Origin: Chionoecetes opilio
Taxonomy: Eukaryota; Arthropoda; Malacostraca; Decapoda; Majidae
DNA length: 64,000 nt
Direction: 5' to 3'
Assembly: GCA_016584305.1 (NCBI GenBank)
Contig: JACEEZ010007147.1
Coordinates: 30,874-94,873 of the forward strand
In this document: positions 12,095 through 23,799 of the stretch, one piece after another
How the letters are laid out: each line of letters opens with the position of its first letter
Position numbering within the stretch: position 1 is the first letter of the stretch
Notes under the pieces: model-generated
Told to the model about the DNA's origin: nothing
Seen by the model: only the letters and a program-made list of their open reading frames with translations
Databases searched by the model: none
Made by a program: the position numbers and the translations under genes

Positions 12095-13660
12095 GTGACA
12101 GTTAGATGCTTATGAGGAAAAGCAACAAAAATTAATGGTTGTACAAACACTTAATAAATCTTATTAAAAATAAATGGGCAGAATAATTATAATACTGTGC
12201 CATGAAATAGATCATGTACATTAACTGTCATTATCAGTGTCACTGCTGTCGCATCCAGTGCAACAAAGCACTTTATACGACTACATTTCTGATCCCTGTA
12301 AACGGCAACCAATGTAGCAAAAGTAATGCCTTTTTTGCGCAGGAAACAGTTTCGTTGCAGACTTTCAGACAGCCACACGATATATTCTTGGACATTTGAA
12401 ATTGGCCATGCTGGGAATTGTGAATGAACTGGCAAACCTTGTTTTCACTACGTGACCAGCCAAATTAGTAAATGGTTCCAAATCTGGTTGTGGGATATGC
12501 GCTGTTTGTCAAGTATTGTTTTGTCAAGCCAGTGATGCCCCGTTGACATGCAAACATAAATGCGTCTTCGTTGTGGGGTTAGAAGTTTCAAAAGTGGGAC
12601 TTATTGTTTCAGGAATCTTATGTACTCGTAAGTCTCCCAGTGCAGAGCCTTTAAAGTCATCATCCTTCTTTGTATACACAGCTACCAGCAGTTCTCTGGC
12701 TGCTGGATGACGTCTGTCGTTACAGGGCCTGGAGAGTATATTCTGCTTCTCCAAGTGCTCAGTAGCTGGGAATTTCTACCTCTCTGCGCACCTCAGCCAT
12801 GTCTTTTTACTGGGGAAGAAAGAAGAAGCTGGTGATGTTCACGTCCAATCAGGTGTGATGAAGGGAAGGGATCTGCACTGTGCGGGGCCCAAATACTTGC
12901 CATCTGATGGTCGAGAGGTAGCTGGATTGTGTGTGCGCACCAAATTTCACGGCAGTATTTAAGGAGTGTAGAAGTATAGTTACACACATTAAACGATGAC
13001 TCATTTGCATAAATGATACACGTTCAGGATCCCTCTTTCTGAAAGCTGTTGATGGAATGTAGTATAATCTGTATCTGCTTCATTCTGAGTGGACTGAGCT
13101 CTGCAACTTCATTCACTGTACCTTTTGAGACCACAAACTTTCTGTTCAGTCTTGAAGCCACCACCTAGTATAGGCATGTGAACTTAATGATGATTTCAGT
13201 CTTCCATCCTGGCTCCATTTCATGCACCAAAAAGTTCAAAAATGTGCTCTTTGTTGGCAGAAATTGGGAAAAAATCTTGTGGAGCAGGAGCAATGTATTG
13301 GTTCACTGACTTCAAAGACTTGCTTTTTCTGACTTGGCATAACTGTGTGGTGTGTGAGCTTTGGAGATGTCGGTGTCGTATCGGTCACAGCAGAAATGGG
13401 TACTGGCTGTCCATTCAGGATATCATTCAGCATGTTGTAAGGGCATCTCTTGCAATTGCTCCCAATGTCTCACCTTTATGGATGACATGGCGTACTGCCA
13501 ACATAGCAACGGAAAAGAGTCACTTTCAAACTCTTGCTTTATTAGTTGAAAGGTACCAAATACCAAAAAATTCGGAAAGACTCTTCTACGGCGTTGACAG
13601 ATTCCAGTTATCGGGTTCACAAGTCTGTTTCTCCTCTGTGAACCTAACTCACTTCATTCA
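12095..13660. other. Unrecognised stretch with minus-strand open segments
   Basis: Several short minus-strand open segments (about 12187-12435, 12524-12754, 12793-12987, 13236-13433, 13423-13620) follow one another and could be pieces of one decayed gene. I recognise no family. One reading ends in an Asp/Ser-rich tail near 12225. Flanking inverted repeats were not found. Treat it as a possible coding relic only. Confidence 0.25.
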
Positions 13661-13865
13661 CCTTATTTAAAGCCAGTCATCACCCATCAAAGTCACTTTC
13701 ATACAATTTCTTTCGACTGAGAGCCTGGCAAAACAAAGAATAGCATGGAGCTCTATTTCGTCTGTTTGTGACATTCACGCCAGTATTCTAAGTGTACTTT
13801 CATCTAGGAACCTAACCACTTCATTAAACTTATTTAAGCATCTATCTTCATAACAAGTCATAAAA
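13636..13865. repeat. Short direct repeat
   Basis: The phrase GAACCTAACTCACTTCATTCA at 13639 recurs as GAACCTAACCACTTCATTAAA near 13807, each followed by CTTATTTAA, at a spacing of about 168 bp. After this, 13866-14280 shows only a plus-strand open segment (13929-14270) with no recognisable domain. Confidence 0.6.
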
Positions 13866-14329
13866 TATGGAACAATTAAAATATCGAAGAGGACCTTCCA
13901 AGCCAAGATTAATGGCGTAACCGATATCATGTTTCATAATGTTTACCCGGGTATCTACATTTGTTCTTCTCCTGCCACACTAACACACTTCCTAGTATTG
14001 TGTCATGACCTAACTTACACGGTACTGCATTTCGAGGAGATTAATGTCCGTAGTGGGAGAGTTGTAAAGATGCCGGGAGGAAGACAGAGAAGCCATTTTA
14101 TTCAAGTTGCACTGGAAATATCGGAAACACCTCTGCAGCAATGTGGATGTGCCCAATTCAAGTTCCGAAAAACAGCTCCAAAGCGCGCGCGCGAGGACAG
14201 AATCAAATCAGATGGCACCACGGGTTTTTTCAAGATTCTTGATGCAAATACCTCGCGAGTAGGCCCCTGAATCCTCGGTCCCGTCTCGGGGAGAAGCTAG
14301 CCTGCCTTCACATGCGGGTTTACCCTGCT

Positions 14330-14435
14330 GCAGGACACTTACCTGGACCCGTGAATGACGTTTGGGCTTACTTATCGCTTAGTGGCCTAGACCGGTGAAT
14401 GAAGGACACTTACCTGGACCCGGGTGAACGGATTT
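14330..14435. repeat. Short tandem phrase CACTTACCTGGACCC
   Basis: GGACACTTACCTGGACCC occurs at 14334 and again at 14404, each followed by a GTGAATGA/GGTGAACG phrase; AGACCGGTGAATGA lies between. The unit is about 70 bp. The flanking stretch 14440-14930 is AT-rich and shows no gene. Confidence 0.6.
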
Positions 14436-15097
14436 TATGTTACTTAGAGTATTAATTGGTCATTATAACGACGTCGTACGCTCGAAACCTCGACAAGTGT
14501 AAATTGTTGTGAATCAAGAGAGCATTTCAAAACGTACCTTTGAAGGTCTCTCCCACCGTCGTTTAAACTCTTATACATTATTGCATTTGTACTCCTAAAA
14601 AACTAACGATCCTCATGCATACTCTATAAAATGATTACATAAATATGTGAGAACATCTATATCATTTATAATCAGAATTGTAAAAAACATAAATCCTCTT
14701 CGAGATTAAAAAACATAAAAATATGACTAAAATATGACAATACCTTATGACTATGACTTTTAAAATCACAATATAATCCCATATAATCCTGTAAAAATAA
14801 ATATATTTACCACATTGACTTTTATCTATAATATAGTATTGATGTTCCATTAGTTTAGTGGCTCTCCCATTTATGTAGCTTCTAATATATTTTGGAATCT
14901 ATCGTGAATCTGCTGAGAGGCTAAAATCAGCGTAAACAGGGGAGTTCTATCAATTTTGCCCTGACACTCAGCCCATTTACAAATATGGTGTTTGCCGTTA
15001 CGTGACAGGTTGCATGCTTCTGCAGCAGACCAGAACATCTTATAGAACTGGGCAGAAGCAAACTCGCATAGGCCATCGCGCCAGAGCCTGTTGCTGC

Positions 15098-15418
15098 GGC
15101 ACCATGGTTACTGTAAGCAAAAATAATTTGACAGTAAATTTTACTTTTATATGAAGTTCTAGGCACTGTTTACATTTTTTATAGATTGCCAACGTGTATT
15201 AGTTTTATTGTCAACTTACGTTAGGACGACTGCTGGTCTCTCCGTCTCTGGCTGGTTTCTCTTCCCTGGCTCATCCACCGATCTTGTGGTAAATCAGACT
15301 GCTCTGCGGCAACATGGTTACTGGAAGCAAACTAATTTGGACATTATTTTTCATTTTATATGAAGTTCTAACACTGTTTACATTTTATAGATTAACAACG
15401 TGTATAGTTTATTGTCTG
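15098..15418 (+). repeat. Tandem duplication of about 210 bp
   Basis: CAACATGGTTACTG or CACCATGGTTACTG, then AGCAAA, TTTTATATGAAGTTCTA, CACTGTTTACATTTT, ATAGATT and AACGTGTAT occur in the same order at 15101-15200 and 15309-15405. The intervening DNA (GACTGCTGGTCTCTCCG...) is unique. No coding sense is evident. Confidence 0.7.
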
Positions 15419-16084
15419 TTATTAGGCTGTCCTCCCTGTTTTCACGGACAGCTCTTGCTTTTGCTCTCTCTGGGGACAGACACAGTAACTGTACCATTGC
15501 ATAATGATTTTGGTAATCCCATTATTATACTGAAAGCAGTTTAGGAACGGCCTAAAATATAGCCTTAGAACAGTAAAAAAAATACCCTCATGACTGCTTA
15601 AGAAAGCAGTATCAGAAGCAATGAAACGGGGTTAGAAAGGAAGCCTTACAAACATCCTCAGAAAAACATACGAACGCAGTCTCGGTACAATCTGATATAG
15701 GAGTGTTAGAACAGCCTATCGAAGCAGGATTTTGGATTTTCCTTTGAAGTAATGTTTATTAACGTATAATGCTCATGTTTGATGCAATATATGTTTTGCT
15801 TGCATTCATAATGTTTATTTTTCTTCAAAGGATAGTAGTTTGAAAGCAGCAGGCAGCCTGGTGTTTGGAGCAGCAGGGAGCTGTCGAGGTGTGTGAAGTT
15901 TCCTCTCGTAACGGAAGAAGGCATCTTTGTGTAGCAGCATCACCAAACGCCGTGTGTCGAAACATAAGCTGAAAGTCCTTGCGCCACGTACTATGTATTA
16001 CACACAGACTACAAGGCAACAAGACAAGACTACAAGGCAGTGTGTGTGTGGTGCAGCAGTGTGTGTGTCGCATGTGTGTGTGTG

Positions 16085-16424
16085 CAGGCCATTATGAGGC
16101 AGCAGCTTCCTCTGACAACTGCTGCTAGGGCAGTGTATAAGGTAAAGCACAGTAGCTATTGTATAGGCTCAAACTTGCAATCAGTGATTCACAATGACGA
16201 TATGTTGTTATTCCTCAGGTGCCTTGGCCTTACACAGCTTCCCATTACCACAACTTAAGCTTGTAGTGATGTGATAATATTTATTTCTCCACCTCGAATA
16301 ATGTACATAGGCATGCATAAGAAGAACAGATACCAGGTGACCAAATGGTGTCAGTAAACTGGTTGGGAATAAATAAGGTGTGTGAAGCCAGATGGTCGCC
16401 GCGCTAGGCTGCGGGCGTCACTCA
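16085..16424 (+). repeat. Duplicated segment, left part (split by a transposon)
   Basis: This stretch is an inverted copy of 48770-49115, sharing CAACTGCTGCTAGGGCAG, AGCTATTGTATAGG, GTGATTCACAATGACGA, CTCAGGTGCCTTGGC, GGCATGCATAAGAA and GGCTGCGGGCGTCACT. It stops at TCA (16422-16424), where the 6.1-kb transposon begins, and resumes after the transposon at 22523. A third partial copy lies at 54233-54560. Confidence 0.85.
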
Positions 16425-16793
16425 TAGTCGGGTCACTTAGGGCGGAAAAAAGGCTTTCGCTTCACCTTAGGTGAAGGAAGTATTTTGAGTCTTATCCTAA
16501 GCATTTTGTGCCGCTGAATCCGAAAATCGTAGTTGGGTCACTCGTTAGCGGTAAGTTTTCGCGCAATTTGCAATTTGGCAATTTGGCAATAAAATTGGCA
16601 ATTACAAATTGCAGAATGAGAACCAGACGTCGTAGAGACCTCGTTTTGGACTCAAATTGAAGCTTATTAAGAGTGCATAAAATGTTATTGAGTACTCCGT
16701 GGTTGTATCTGTTCGGATTACTGATCTATAATGGAAATTAAAGATAAGTGGAAAAAAATTGGGAAAAATATAAAAGGAATAATTTTGGCCTTA
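16425..16793 (+). repeat. Left terminal inverted repeat of the 6.1-kb transposon
   Basis: It pairs with 22161-22522. It contains GGTGAAGGAAGTATTTTGAG, a CAATTTGGCAATTTGGCAAT micro-repeat and ends at TTTTGGCCTTA. The match is high with small indels. The outer 80 bp occur a third time, inverted, at 16943-17023. Confidence 0.85.
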
Positions 16794-16942
16794 AAGCCTG
16801 AGTTCTTAATAATTAAAAACTAAATTTTAATTAGTAAAAAAAGTAAAATAACAAACAATTGTTCTTAGGACACATTTAATTAACGAATTTGTGCAAGGGT
16901 GGGTACAATTATTGCGTAGAACAGGGTATTCCAACTGAAAAA

Positions 16943-17027
16943 TGCTTAGGATAAGACTCTCAAAATACTTCCTTCACCTAAGGTGAAGCGAAAGCCTTTT
17001 TTCCGCCCGAAGTGACCCGAGTTTTAA
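16943..17027 (-). repeat. Internal inverted copy of the transposon terminus
   Basis: AATGCTTAGGATAAGACTCT...GCCCGAAGTGACCCGA is the reverse complement of the outermost left end (16427-16505). With the left end it bounds a 600-bp unit (16425-17027) that looks like a MITE made of two termini, so the left side of the transposon may be a nested insertion or a partial end duplication. Confidence 0.75.
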
Positions 17028-17169
17028 TCCAGAACACAAAATTTCAAACAACGAAACCGAGTCTCCTCCACGTATTTTTGGAAAATAACAATTAGAACAC
17101 AAAAAAATCCCTTACTTGTGATAGCGAGCGTTCACAAGTTGAAAAAAATCGAATATCTAGTCGTCTACG

Positions 17170-20100
17170 CCATCGACGTCCTCATGCCCATCTTCCTCGT
17201 CGTTGATGCACATCTCGGGGGGAGCAATCGCAAAGCTCCGAACAAGGAGTCTGCAGGCGTTGACAGCGGCAGCGATTGGTCGAGCAGTTCGTCTTGCATC
17301 CGCACTGCATCCCATCCATGATACTTTGGGGGGGGGAGCAGGGTGGAAGGGATAGGCGCCAGGTTTGGTCCGTAGCCGTACTTGGTCGGGTCGAGGGTCA
17401 CCAACTCCTTCTTCACAGCCCCCTCCCAGACGACGGCTGTAGCTGGGCTCGCATAATGTGCTGGGTGGTGGCGTTGACTGTCGGAGGGGCCAGTGCTGCT
17501 CCAACCTTCTTCTTCTGAAGTGCCGTCCACCTCGCCTGCGGCAGAGAGCAGGTATATCCGTAAATTCTGCTCACGAATCGGCACAGCACGTCCAGGCTCT
17601 CTTGCGTCAGCGGACCAGGGCTTCGGAGTGTACCCAAAGCGTCGAGGGTTGCCTGGTCGGCCGCCTGGAACACAGGCCAAGCTTGCAACTTGCCTTTCCT
17701 GAAGAGGGCGCAAGTGGTGTCGCAACCAGTCAGAGCATGGAAGGACGTGATCACATCCGCGTGAGAGCCCAGTTCATCGTGGATGAGCTGAACGTTTGAA
17801 AGTCTTCTTGCCAAGCTGGAGGCACGTGTTGGGAGGTATCTTGGGGAAGTGTCGGAGGAGGAGGACGAGGACGTCAGTGTCCGGAGAAACTACGGTTGCC
17901 TCCACATCTTTGTCGAGCATGGAGAGATGCACTATCATCTTAGTGTCCGCTTCCTCTTGTTCTGAAGCGAACTTGGCTCCGTCCGGTCCAGAAGTTGCCA
18001 CGGCTTTGTCGCGCCACGCGCAGACGACGCGTAATCCCCATGAATGGTGCTGGATTTGGGAGGCAATGAGAGAGGTCATAGCAGTCTTGTTGCTTTTGGT
18101 GGACAAGATGTTAGCCATGGTCATTCCAGCTTTGATCCTCGTCGCTGCTTGGATGTCGATATCGTATCCTCCACCTCGGGCTCGCTGTTCCCTCGTCTTG
18201 TCTTTGAGGGACGCGCCGATGTCGTACCTGTCAAAGACAAGGTGCAACTCCCCGTAGCCAACACCCATTTGGGCAACTCTCTGCAGGAGGGATCCAACCA
18301 GGTCCTTAAAGTTTGCTGAGCCGGAAACGGGGTGCTGCTGAAGGATAGCCATCCCGTCGAGGACCAGCACGCAAGAGGATGAAGGGGTTTGCGAGGCCGT
18401 GGAGACCGCCGCGTTCATCTTCTCCAGAACCCTGAGAAGGGCACTTTTTGTCGTGACCCGCGGGTGGCCTTGGTCGTCAAAGAGGCAGAGGGAACAGGGA
18501 GAGCTCATAGTTGGAGATGATGGTGCGAAGGTCCAGACTGCTGTCGAGTTGGAGGCGAGCAGCAGGCGCCGAGTGAAGTCTGAGGATCCCGTGACAATCA
18601 CCCTGCTTCCCTCCGATTGAAACTTTGGCTTTCTTGCCCAGCGTTTTGAATGTATTGGTAGGCTGACGATTGCAGGACCCTCCCATGGACTTTGCTGCGC
18701 AGTCCTGATCCTTCCCTCTTCGTACTTCAAGAGAGCTTCCTTGCCAGTCTCCTCGATTCTTGTCAGTGCGTCCACCATCTTATCTGAACACCTTGCGGGA
18801 AAGGACGGTGGTGAGTTGGGCTTTCTCGCGAGTGAAGGGGTTATGCTGGCGAAGAAGACCAGCAACCTCTTTGGTCATCTCGTGTGTCTTCTTCGTGACC
18901 GCTGGGTTGTCCTTGTGGTGCTTTGATGCCGTAGCAGAACTTCCGAATGATTTGGCCTTGATTGCCAAGAGTTCGTCTTGGATCAAGAAGAACTTGGTCC
19001 TCGTCGAGGGATGTTTTCGTGATCCCTACAAGCCCACCGTCACCTTTCAGAGTCCGGTTCACCTGTTCCAAGGCATGGTCGCAGCCAAGGGACGTGAAGG
19101 TACCAACGACTTACGGACGACCCAGTGTTTCTCCAAGTACGTCCACGCTCTTGGATTCTTGAGGCGGAGGTCCTGCATCATGGCCACGTAAACCGGGACG
19201 AACCGGGCGTAGGAGCTTCGATTCATGGCGAAGAGAACGGTCCGAACTCCTCCAACGTCTTCAGGTGCAGCGCCCAGTCTCCTGTCCGCACAGCCCTGTG
19301 TGTATTCAAAAGCAGGGGACCATCTTGACGTACGTCATGGAGAACTTGCTCAAGGGACTGTCGTCTGATCCCGCTGACCTCAGGATCTGCAGCTTGGGTG
19401 CAAGGATCTCGAGGGCTTTCTTGAAGGAATCCAGTCTTCCATCCTCTGCCAACTCCTGGACGGCGAATTCTTCGGCGCTCTCCATTGTCCCGGAAGAGAA
19501 CTTGAGAGCTAGGAGTGCACTTGTGAGGATTATGTGTGCCTCAATTCCGCGGTTGACGTGGTTTCCGGCCAAATCTGCCGGACTGTGGCGGGTCCGTACA
19601 CCCCCGACTCGTGGAGCACCTCGTCGAAGCCGCTCCCCCTCCAGGAAAACACCGATGCACCGCAGCATGGCTATGACGACGTGTAGGTCGCCAAGGCGGA
19701 CGATCCAGTTTTCCTTCTTCAAGTTCAACTTGATCTCCAGGAGCTTTGAGAGAGCGCCATGTCGGCAGCAACAAGCACCGGAGCCCCATCGCCGTTCAGC
19801 GCTTGTTGAATTTTCTCCATTTCTGTCATCATGGTGAATATTGACGAGTACTCTGGCGCTGGAGAGTCGAGAATGGGCAGGTGCAGATTGTCGTCGGTGG
19901 GACAGGCGGAACACTCCTCGAGTCGGCTGTTGAAGGCTGACCAGCTGGGCATGCTCCGCGGGAGGTCTTTCAGGCAGCGATGCCGAAGGAGAGTAGGACG
20001 AGAGTGTCCTTGTCCTTGGAGTTCTCAGCGCTCTCGAGGCGAGGTTTCTCGAAGAGAGCGGGGAAGCTTCGGCTTAAGCGAGCGGTTCATGGGACAGGGG

Positions 20101-21260
20101 CTGACCTCGTAAATGGAAGCAGGGAGGGGTTCAGCAGCGTCAGAATGAAACTTGAGGGGCTCCAGCTCTGACGGAGAAGATGGGCCGGGCTGAAAGGCAA
20201 CGCTAACCGTGCCGTGGAAGGTGCCCTTCCCGTCTACTGTGTCTTCTTGGAAATCGATGTTGTCGATGGCAAAGTGAACGAGAAGGCCCTTCTCGAGGCG
20301 GCGCGGGATGACACTCCCATCTCGCCGTCCAGCGCTGAGCACCGTTCGGGCAAGCGATGCCTCGAGGCGGAGAAGGGAGGAGTATGAGATAGCCAGCCCG
20401 GCACCGTGGACATCTTAATCATTGCTTTGCTCCGCGTCTCTGATGAATGGCCAGCGCCGTCGCCACCTGGAGAGGGGTCTCTCGGGTTCGGGAAGCTTGG
20501 GTGCTCGTCGCAGCTTGCTTTGCACTCAAGATGTTTGTCATGAGGACTTGTCCGACGATCGAGGCTCCCTTCTCCGTTCGCGGATTGTTTCTTCCAGCTC
20601 CACCGACGACCCAGGTCGCGAAACTCTTGACGAGGGGAGGAAGGTTAAAGTTGGCCATGTCTCCTTCGAATTTCCAGTTCGGTTCTTTGAGGGTTTCTTC
20701 ACGCAGGATTTTGGCAGCTTTCAGGAGTGTAGCAAGCTTGAAGTCCTCGATTGTCCGATGTTTGTCAGGGCCTCTTTCCTTGCCTCCGCCAGATGAACCA
20801 GTTCGGGTTCGCGAGGGTTCTTGGGCTTGGTGAACTCCACGCCATGGACCATGGTGGAGAGGAGTTCCTTTATCCGCCAGCGTGAGCGGCCAACACCATG
20901 CTGCTCCTTGATGCTGTCTATTTCTCCCATCGAGAGAACCACTCCACTCTCCAGCTTCTCGCTAACCTCTTCCACAACTCGATCACGGAGCGATCTTCTG
21001 GCTCTTGTTGAGTGGAGGCCACTGTCCGCAACTTGTTGACGACATGAATGCTCCAGCAGCCCTTATGGTACATCACGTCGGCAGCCAGGACGTCGAGGTC
21101 GGGAAGCTGATTTTCCCTCAGAATTCGTTCCATTGTGGACCGCCTCAATGATTCGATTGGCACTCCAGGTCGTGCTCACCCGGTGCAGGACTTCATTTGG
21201 CTTGTCTCCATCACCGCAGAAGAAGCATTCCTTCCGGGGAATAGAGCGCTGGCGCGGCGG
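17170..21260 (-). pseudogene. Transposon nuclease (FEN1/XPG-like) with Cys cluster, frameshifted
   Basis: The minus strand encodes a large protein, broken by several frameshifts. In order: a zinc-finger start with ECFFCGDGD (about 21225) and AADVMYHKGCW (about 21075); ALAIHQRRG (about 20440); DNIDFQEDT...GTFHGT (about 20260-20210); VRLGDLHVVIAMLRCIG (about 19695); TLKGDGGLVGITK (about 19040); then a nuclease core with CVLVLDGMAIL (about 18360), EEADTKMIVH (about 17945), VVSPDTDVLVLLL (about 17875) and FHALTGCDTT (about 17730). The longest open piece, 18865-17774 (363 codons), covers most of that core. The C-terminus has a Cys cluster, CGCKTNC-x4-CRC-x6-CSELCDC, at about 17310-17225. The acidic motifs (EEAD, DTD, GCD) follow the FEN1/XPG order of metal-binding residues. 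I infer it cuts DNA during transposition. No host function is implied. Confidence 0.75.
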
Positions 21261-22160
21261 GGGACTCGAGGCGGCGGGTGCAGGCCTAGAAGTAGAGATG
21301 GATAAAGCTTTTATTATTTAGTCGGGAATGTAATGGAAAACTACCAATGGAATATACTTTCAGGAATCCTATGCATGAAAATAATTATAGCAAATAAGAT
21401 ATTTCTCGAAACATCAATTTAAAAGTATTCAAAGAATGTTTATTAGCTTAAAAGCCCTCGCGGCCAAGCGGCCCACGGCTTTCCACTCCTCGCACTGCGA
21501 GTTAGATTTTATCATCATCTGCGACGTTTTATCCGAAATCAGTGCCACGCACTTAGCGCTCCCTATCCTTGAATCACTAGACCATAATCAAGCAATATTT
21601 TTCATGTCGAAAGATTTTTTCGAAAAAAAAAAAAAAAAATTCTTCTTTACCTTGAAGGTCCGGGGTGGGCGGCCTCCGCCGCAAGGTCCTGTTGCTCATC
21701 TCCGTACTGCCTCGCGATTTGTGGGGCTGGATTTTAGCAATGCACTGTCGGTGCCACGACCAATCGTCCCTTCTAGAGGACCTCCTGTGGGCCTCTACGA
21801 ATTCGCCTTTCGAAGCCCACTTGGCCAGCATACTCCGAACATCCTCCTTGGCGTCCGAGGTCGAAGGACCACATCTCCGTTAGTTTTGCACCGCAAATGA
21901 CACACGATTTCATTGCGAGACATGGAAGGAAAATGTGCGATATAATATAATGAATTTATTTTATTTACGGGTTTTATAGCTAATTTCTAAAATTATAGCC
22001 AATTAAATTTTACATTTATTGCGAAATTTCATTACCGTATGTCATAAATACGACCATGAGGGGACAGTCAGAGAAAAGTTACCATTTTCTATTAATCAGA
22101 CGGTAGTGCCTTTATGAGAACAGATACAGCCAGAAACATTTCATGACTTTTGATGTGAAA

Positions 22161-22522
22161 TTAAGGCCAAAATTATTCCTTTTATATTTTTTTCCATTTT
22201 TTTCCACTTATCTCTAATTTCCATTATAGTTCAGTAATGCGAACAGATACAACCACGGAGTACTAAATAACATTTTATGCACTCTTAATAAGCTTCAATT
22301 TCAGTCCAAAACGAGGTCTCTACGACGTCTGGTTCTCATTCTGCAATTTGTAATTGCCAATTTTATTGCCAAATTGCCAAATTGCAAATTGCGCGAAAAC
22401 TTACCGCTAACGAGTGACCCAACTACGATTTTCGGATTCAGCGGCACAAAATGCTTAGGATAAGACCCTCAAAATACTTCCTTCACCTAATGTGAAGCGA
22501 ATCGCCCTAAGTGACCCTACTA
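22161..22522 (-). repeat. Right terminal inverted repeat of the 6.1-kb transposon
   Basis: It is the inverted partner of 16425-16793. It carries the same GCAATTTG micro-repeats and the reversed terminal phrase CGCCCTAAGTGACCC at 22503-22517. Between the gene and this repeat, 21310-22160 is AT-rich with a tRNA-free, gene-free appearance and a run of A at about 21624. Confidence 0.85.
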
Positions 22523-22694
22523 TCATCACAATACACCGGGATGCGAGTCTCGCTCTCTAGTTAATAACTGTGGTGTGCTTATATTCACATTATTATGTAA
22601 TAAGACGCAGAATGTATACTTAATAAAAGCAGTGGAGATGAGAAAAAATGTACACATGATGAAACTGAAGAGTTAAATCGACAGAGAGTATCTA

Positions 22695-22775
22695 CGGCCG
22701 AATAAGAACATAATAAAATAAGGAATGTACTAGAGGTCGTTAGACCTACACGTGTTAGTTCCTGTTACTTAACAC
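22695..22775 (-). mobile_element. LINE 3' end fragment
   Basis: AATAAGAACATAATAAAATAAGG...CGTTAGACCTACACGTGTTAG is the reverse complement of the tail of the LINE at 31640-31745 (CACGTGTAGGCCTCGCGG...TTATTTTCTTATGTTCTTATG). Only the 3' end is present. The paralogue at 48520-48590 carries the same piece in the opposite direction. Confidence 0.7.
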
Positions 22776-23484
22776 CATGGAGCTATAATAATAAGGAGAG
22801 CCCATGACGTCACTTCAGTGAAACCAGCTCTGGCTCCGCCCCTTTGCTCAAAGACATACAGACAGTCGGACAGTGACCCAAAACAATGCTCTTCGGAAGA
22901 TACGCGCGCCACTCACAGACATCTACATTTTACCATCATGCAGTCTTGCTCTGCATATGACTGCATCCAGAGAACCAGGAATGATAGCTTAACATTTCAT
23001 CGGTACGTTAGAGATTTCGTGGCGGAACATTGCTTAAGAGACTAGAAAACCTAGCTAGATCAGGAGCGTTTTAAGAGACTGCAGATGCTTGTTATAGGAG
23101 TAATTCCAAGGAATTCACCTGTAATTCCTCTTTCATGACTTTTACCCATAAACGAGTCATATGACTGGAATGTAGGATTCTTGATGTGTCACCAGAAATA
23201 TTATGAACACATATTTATTTCCAAAAAACATGAAAAACGCCTAAACCTTGGTGACTTCAGCACGCTTCTGAGTCGCCGTGAACGATTTGTACTAATTTGG
23301 CTGCCGGTAACCTCATTTGTATTTCATTATTAGTGTTAGAGTCAGTTATTGTTAGATGTGTACTGTGTGTTGCCTGTAGTGACGAGCATATTGTGTGACT
23401 TTATAGGTAATTATATTTTACCAGGTTTCTTACCGAGTGGGCTTCCCAACCTGGAAGATTACGGGCAAGGAATCCGCTGCCACT

Positions 23485-23590
23485 TAAGGCCGTGTCACAC
23501 ACGCAATATTTTCCGGCATCTTTTGGTTTATTGCTACCAAAGGATGCCCGTAGTGGTGGCAAAAGGTGCGCGTGTTGTCACACGGCGTTT
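23485..23590. mobile_element. Foldback MITE with GGCCGTGTCACAC ends
   Basis: The left end reads GGCCGTGTCACACACGC and the right end is its near complement GCGCGTGTTGTCACACGGC, with TTTTCCGGCATCTTTTGG facing CCAAAGGATGCC inside. The unit is about 100 bp. The inverted paralogue at 47671-47780 has the same structure, so this insertion predates the duplication. Confidence 0.55.
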
Positions 23591-23610
23591 CGGCTACGAG
23601 CATCTTCCTA

Positions 23611-23650
23611 CCAGAGTAGCTAAGATTTTATTCTTCTATCTTAGCTACTC
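23611..23650. other. Perfect 14-bp hairpin
   Basis: AGAGTAGCTAAGAT and its exact complement ATCTTAGCTACTCT are separated by about 11 bases. The same hairpin is kept in the inverted copy near 47618-47656. It could be a residual short foldback insertion or an RNA structure. Confidence 0.6.
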
Positions 23651-23799
23651 TGCTTCTACTGGCATCTATAAAATGTCCTTCCCTCTTCACATTCCCTTCA
23701 TAACCATAAATAAACCTTGCTTGAATTCCTAAATCAAGTAATAATAACACTCATATCATATTATTCCCGTTTCTATAGTAAAAACACGAGCAGCCTATT

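Larger units (their letters stand above)
16425..22522. mobile_element. 6.1-kb DNA transposon with XPG-like nuclease gene
   Basis: The element is 6,098 bp. Its inverted ends start TAGTCGGGTCACTTAGGGCG at 16425 and, on the other strand, TAGTAGGGTCACTTAGGGCG at 22522, and match for about 365 bp. It is flanked by TCA at 16422-16424 and 22523-22525. The exact join is shown by uninterrupted relatives at 54295 (CCACTCATCACAATAC) and, reversed, near 48765 (CACTAATCACAATAC). So the target duplication is 3 bp (TCA, or 4 bp if TCAT is read). The cargo is one minus-strand gene from about 21250 to 17170. An extra inverted copy of the left terminus sits inside at about 16943-17023. The nuclease motifs plus a 3-bp duplication fit the Academ superfamily best; that assignment is inference. 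Confidence 0.85.
22523..23790 (+). repeat. Duplicated segment, right part
   Basis: It continues the segment of 16085-16424 after the transposon and matches, in inverted orientation, 48780 down to about 47455. Landmarks shared by both copies: ATCACAATACACCGG, ACCATGGAGCT, CATCATGCAGTC, GTGACTTCAGCACGC, AGAGTAGCTAAGAT and AAAAACACGAGCAGCC. It contains a reversed LINE 3' end (22695-22775) and a hairpin (23611-23650). No protein is recognised. Confidence 0.85.

Noticed and set aside
17796..18257. Plus-strand open frames across 17.4-20.8 kb
   Set aside because: They are antisense shadows of the minus-strand nuclease gene, whose conserved motifs are all on the minus strand.
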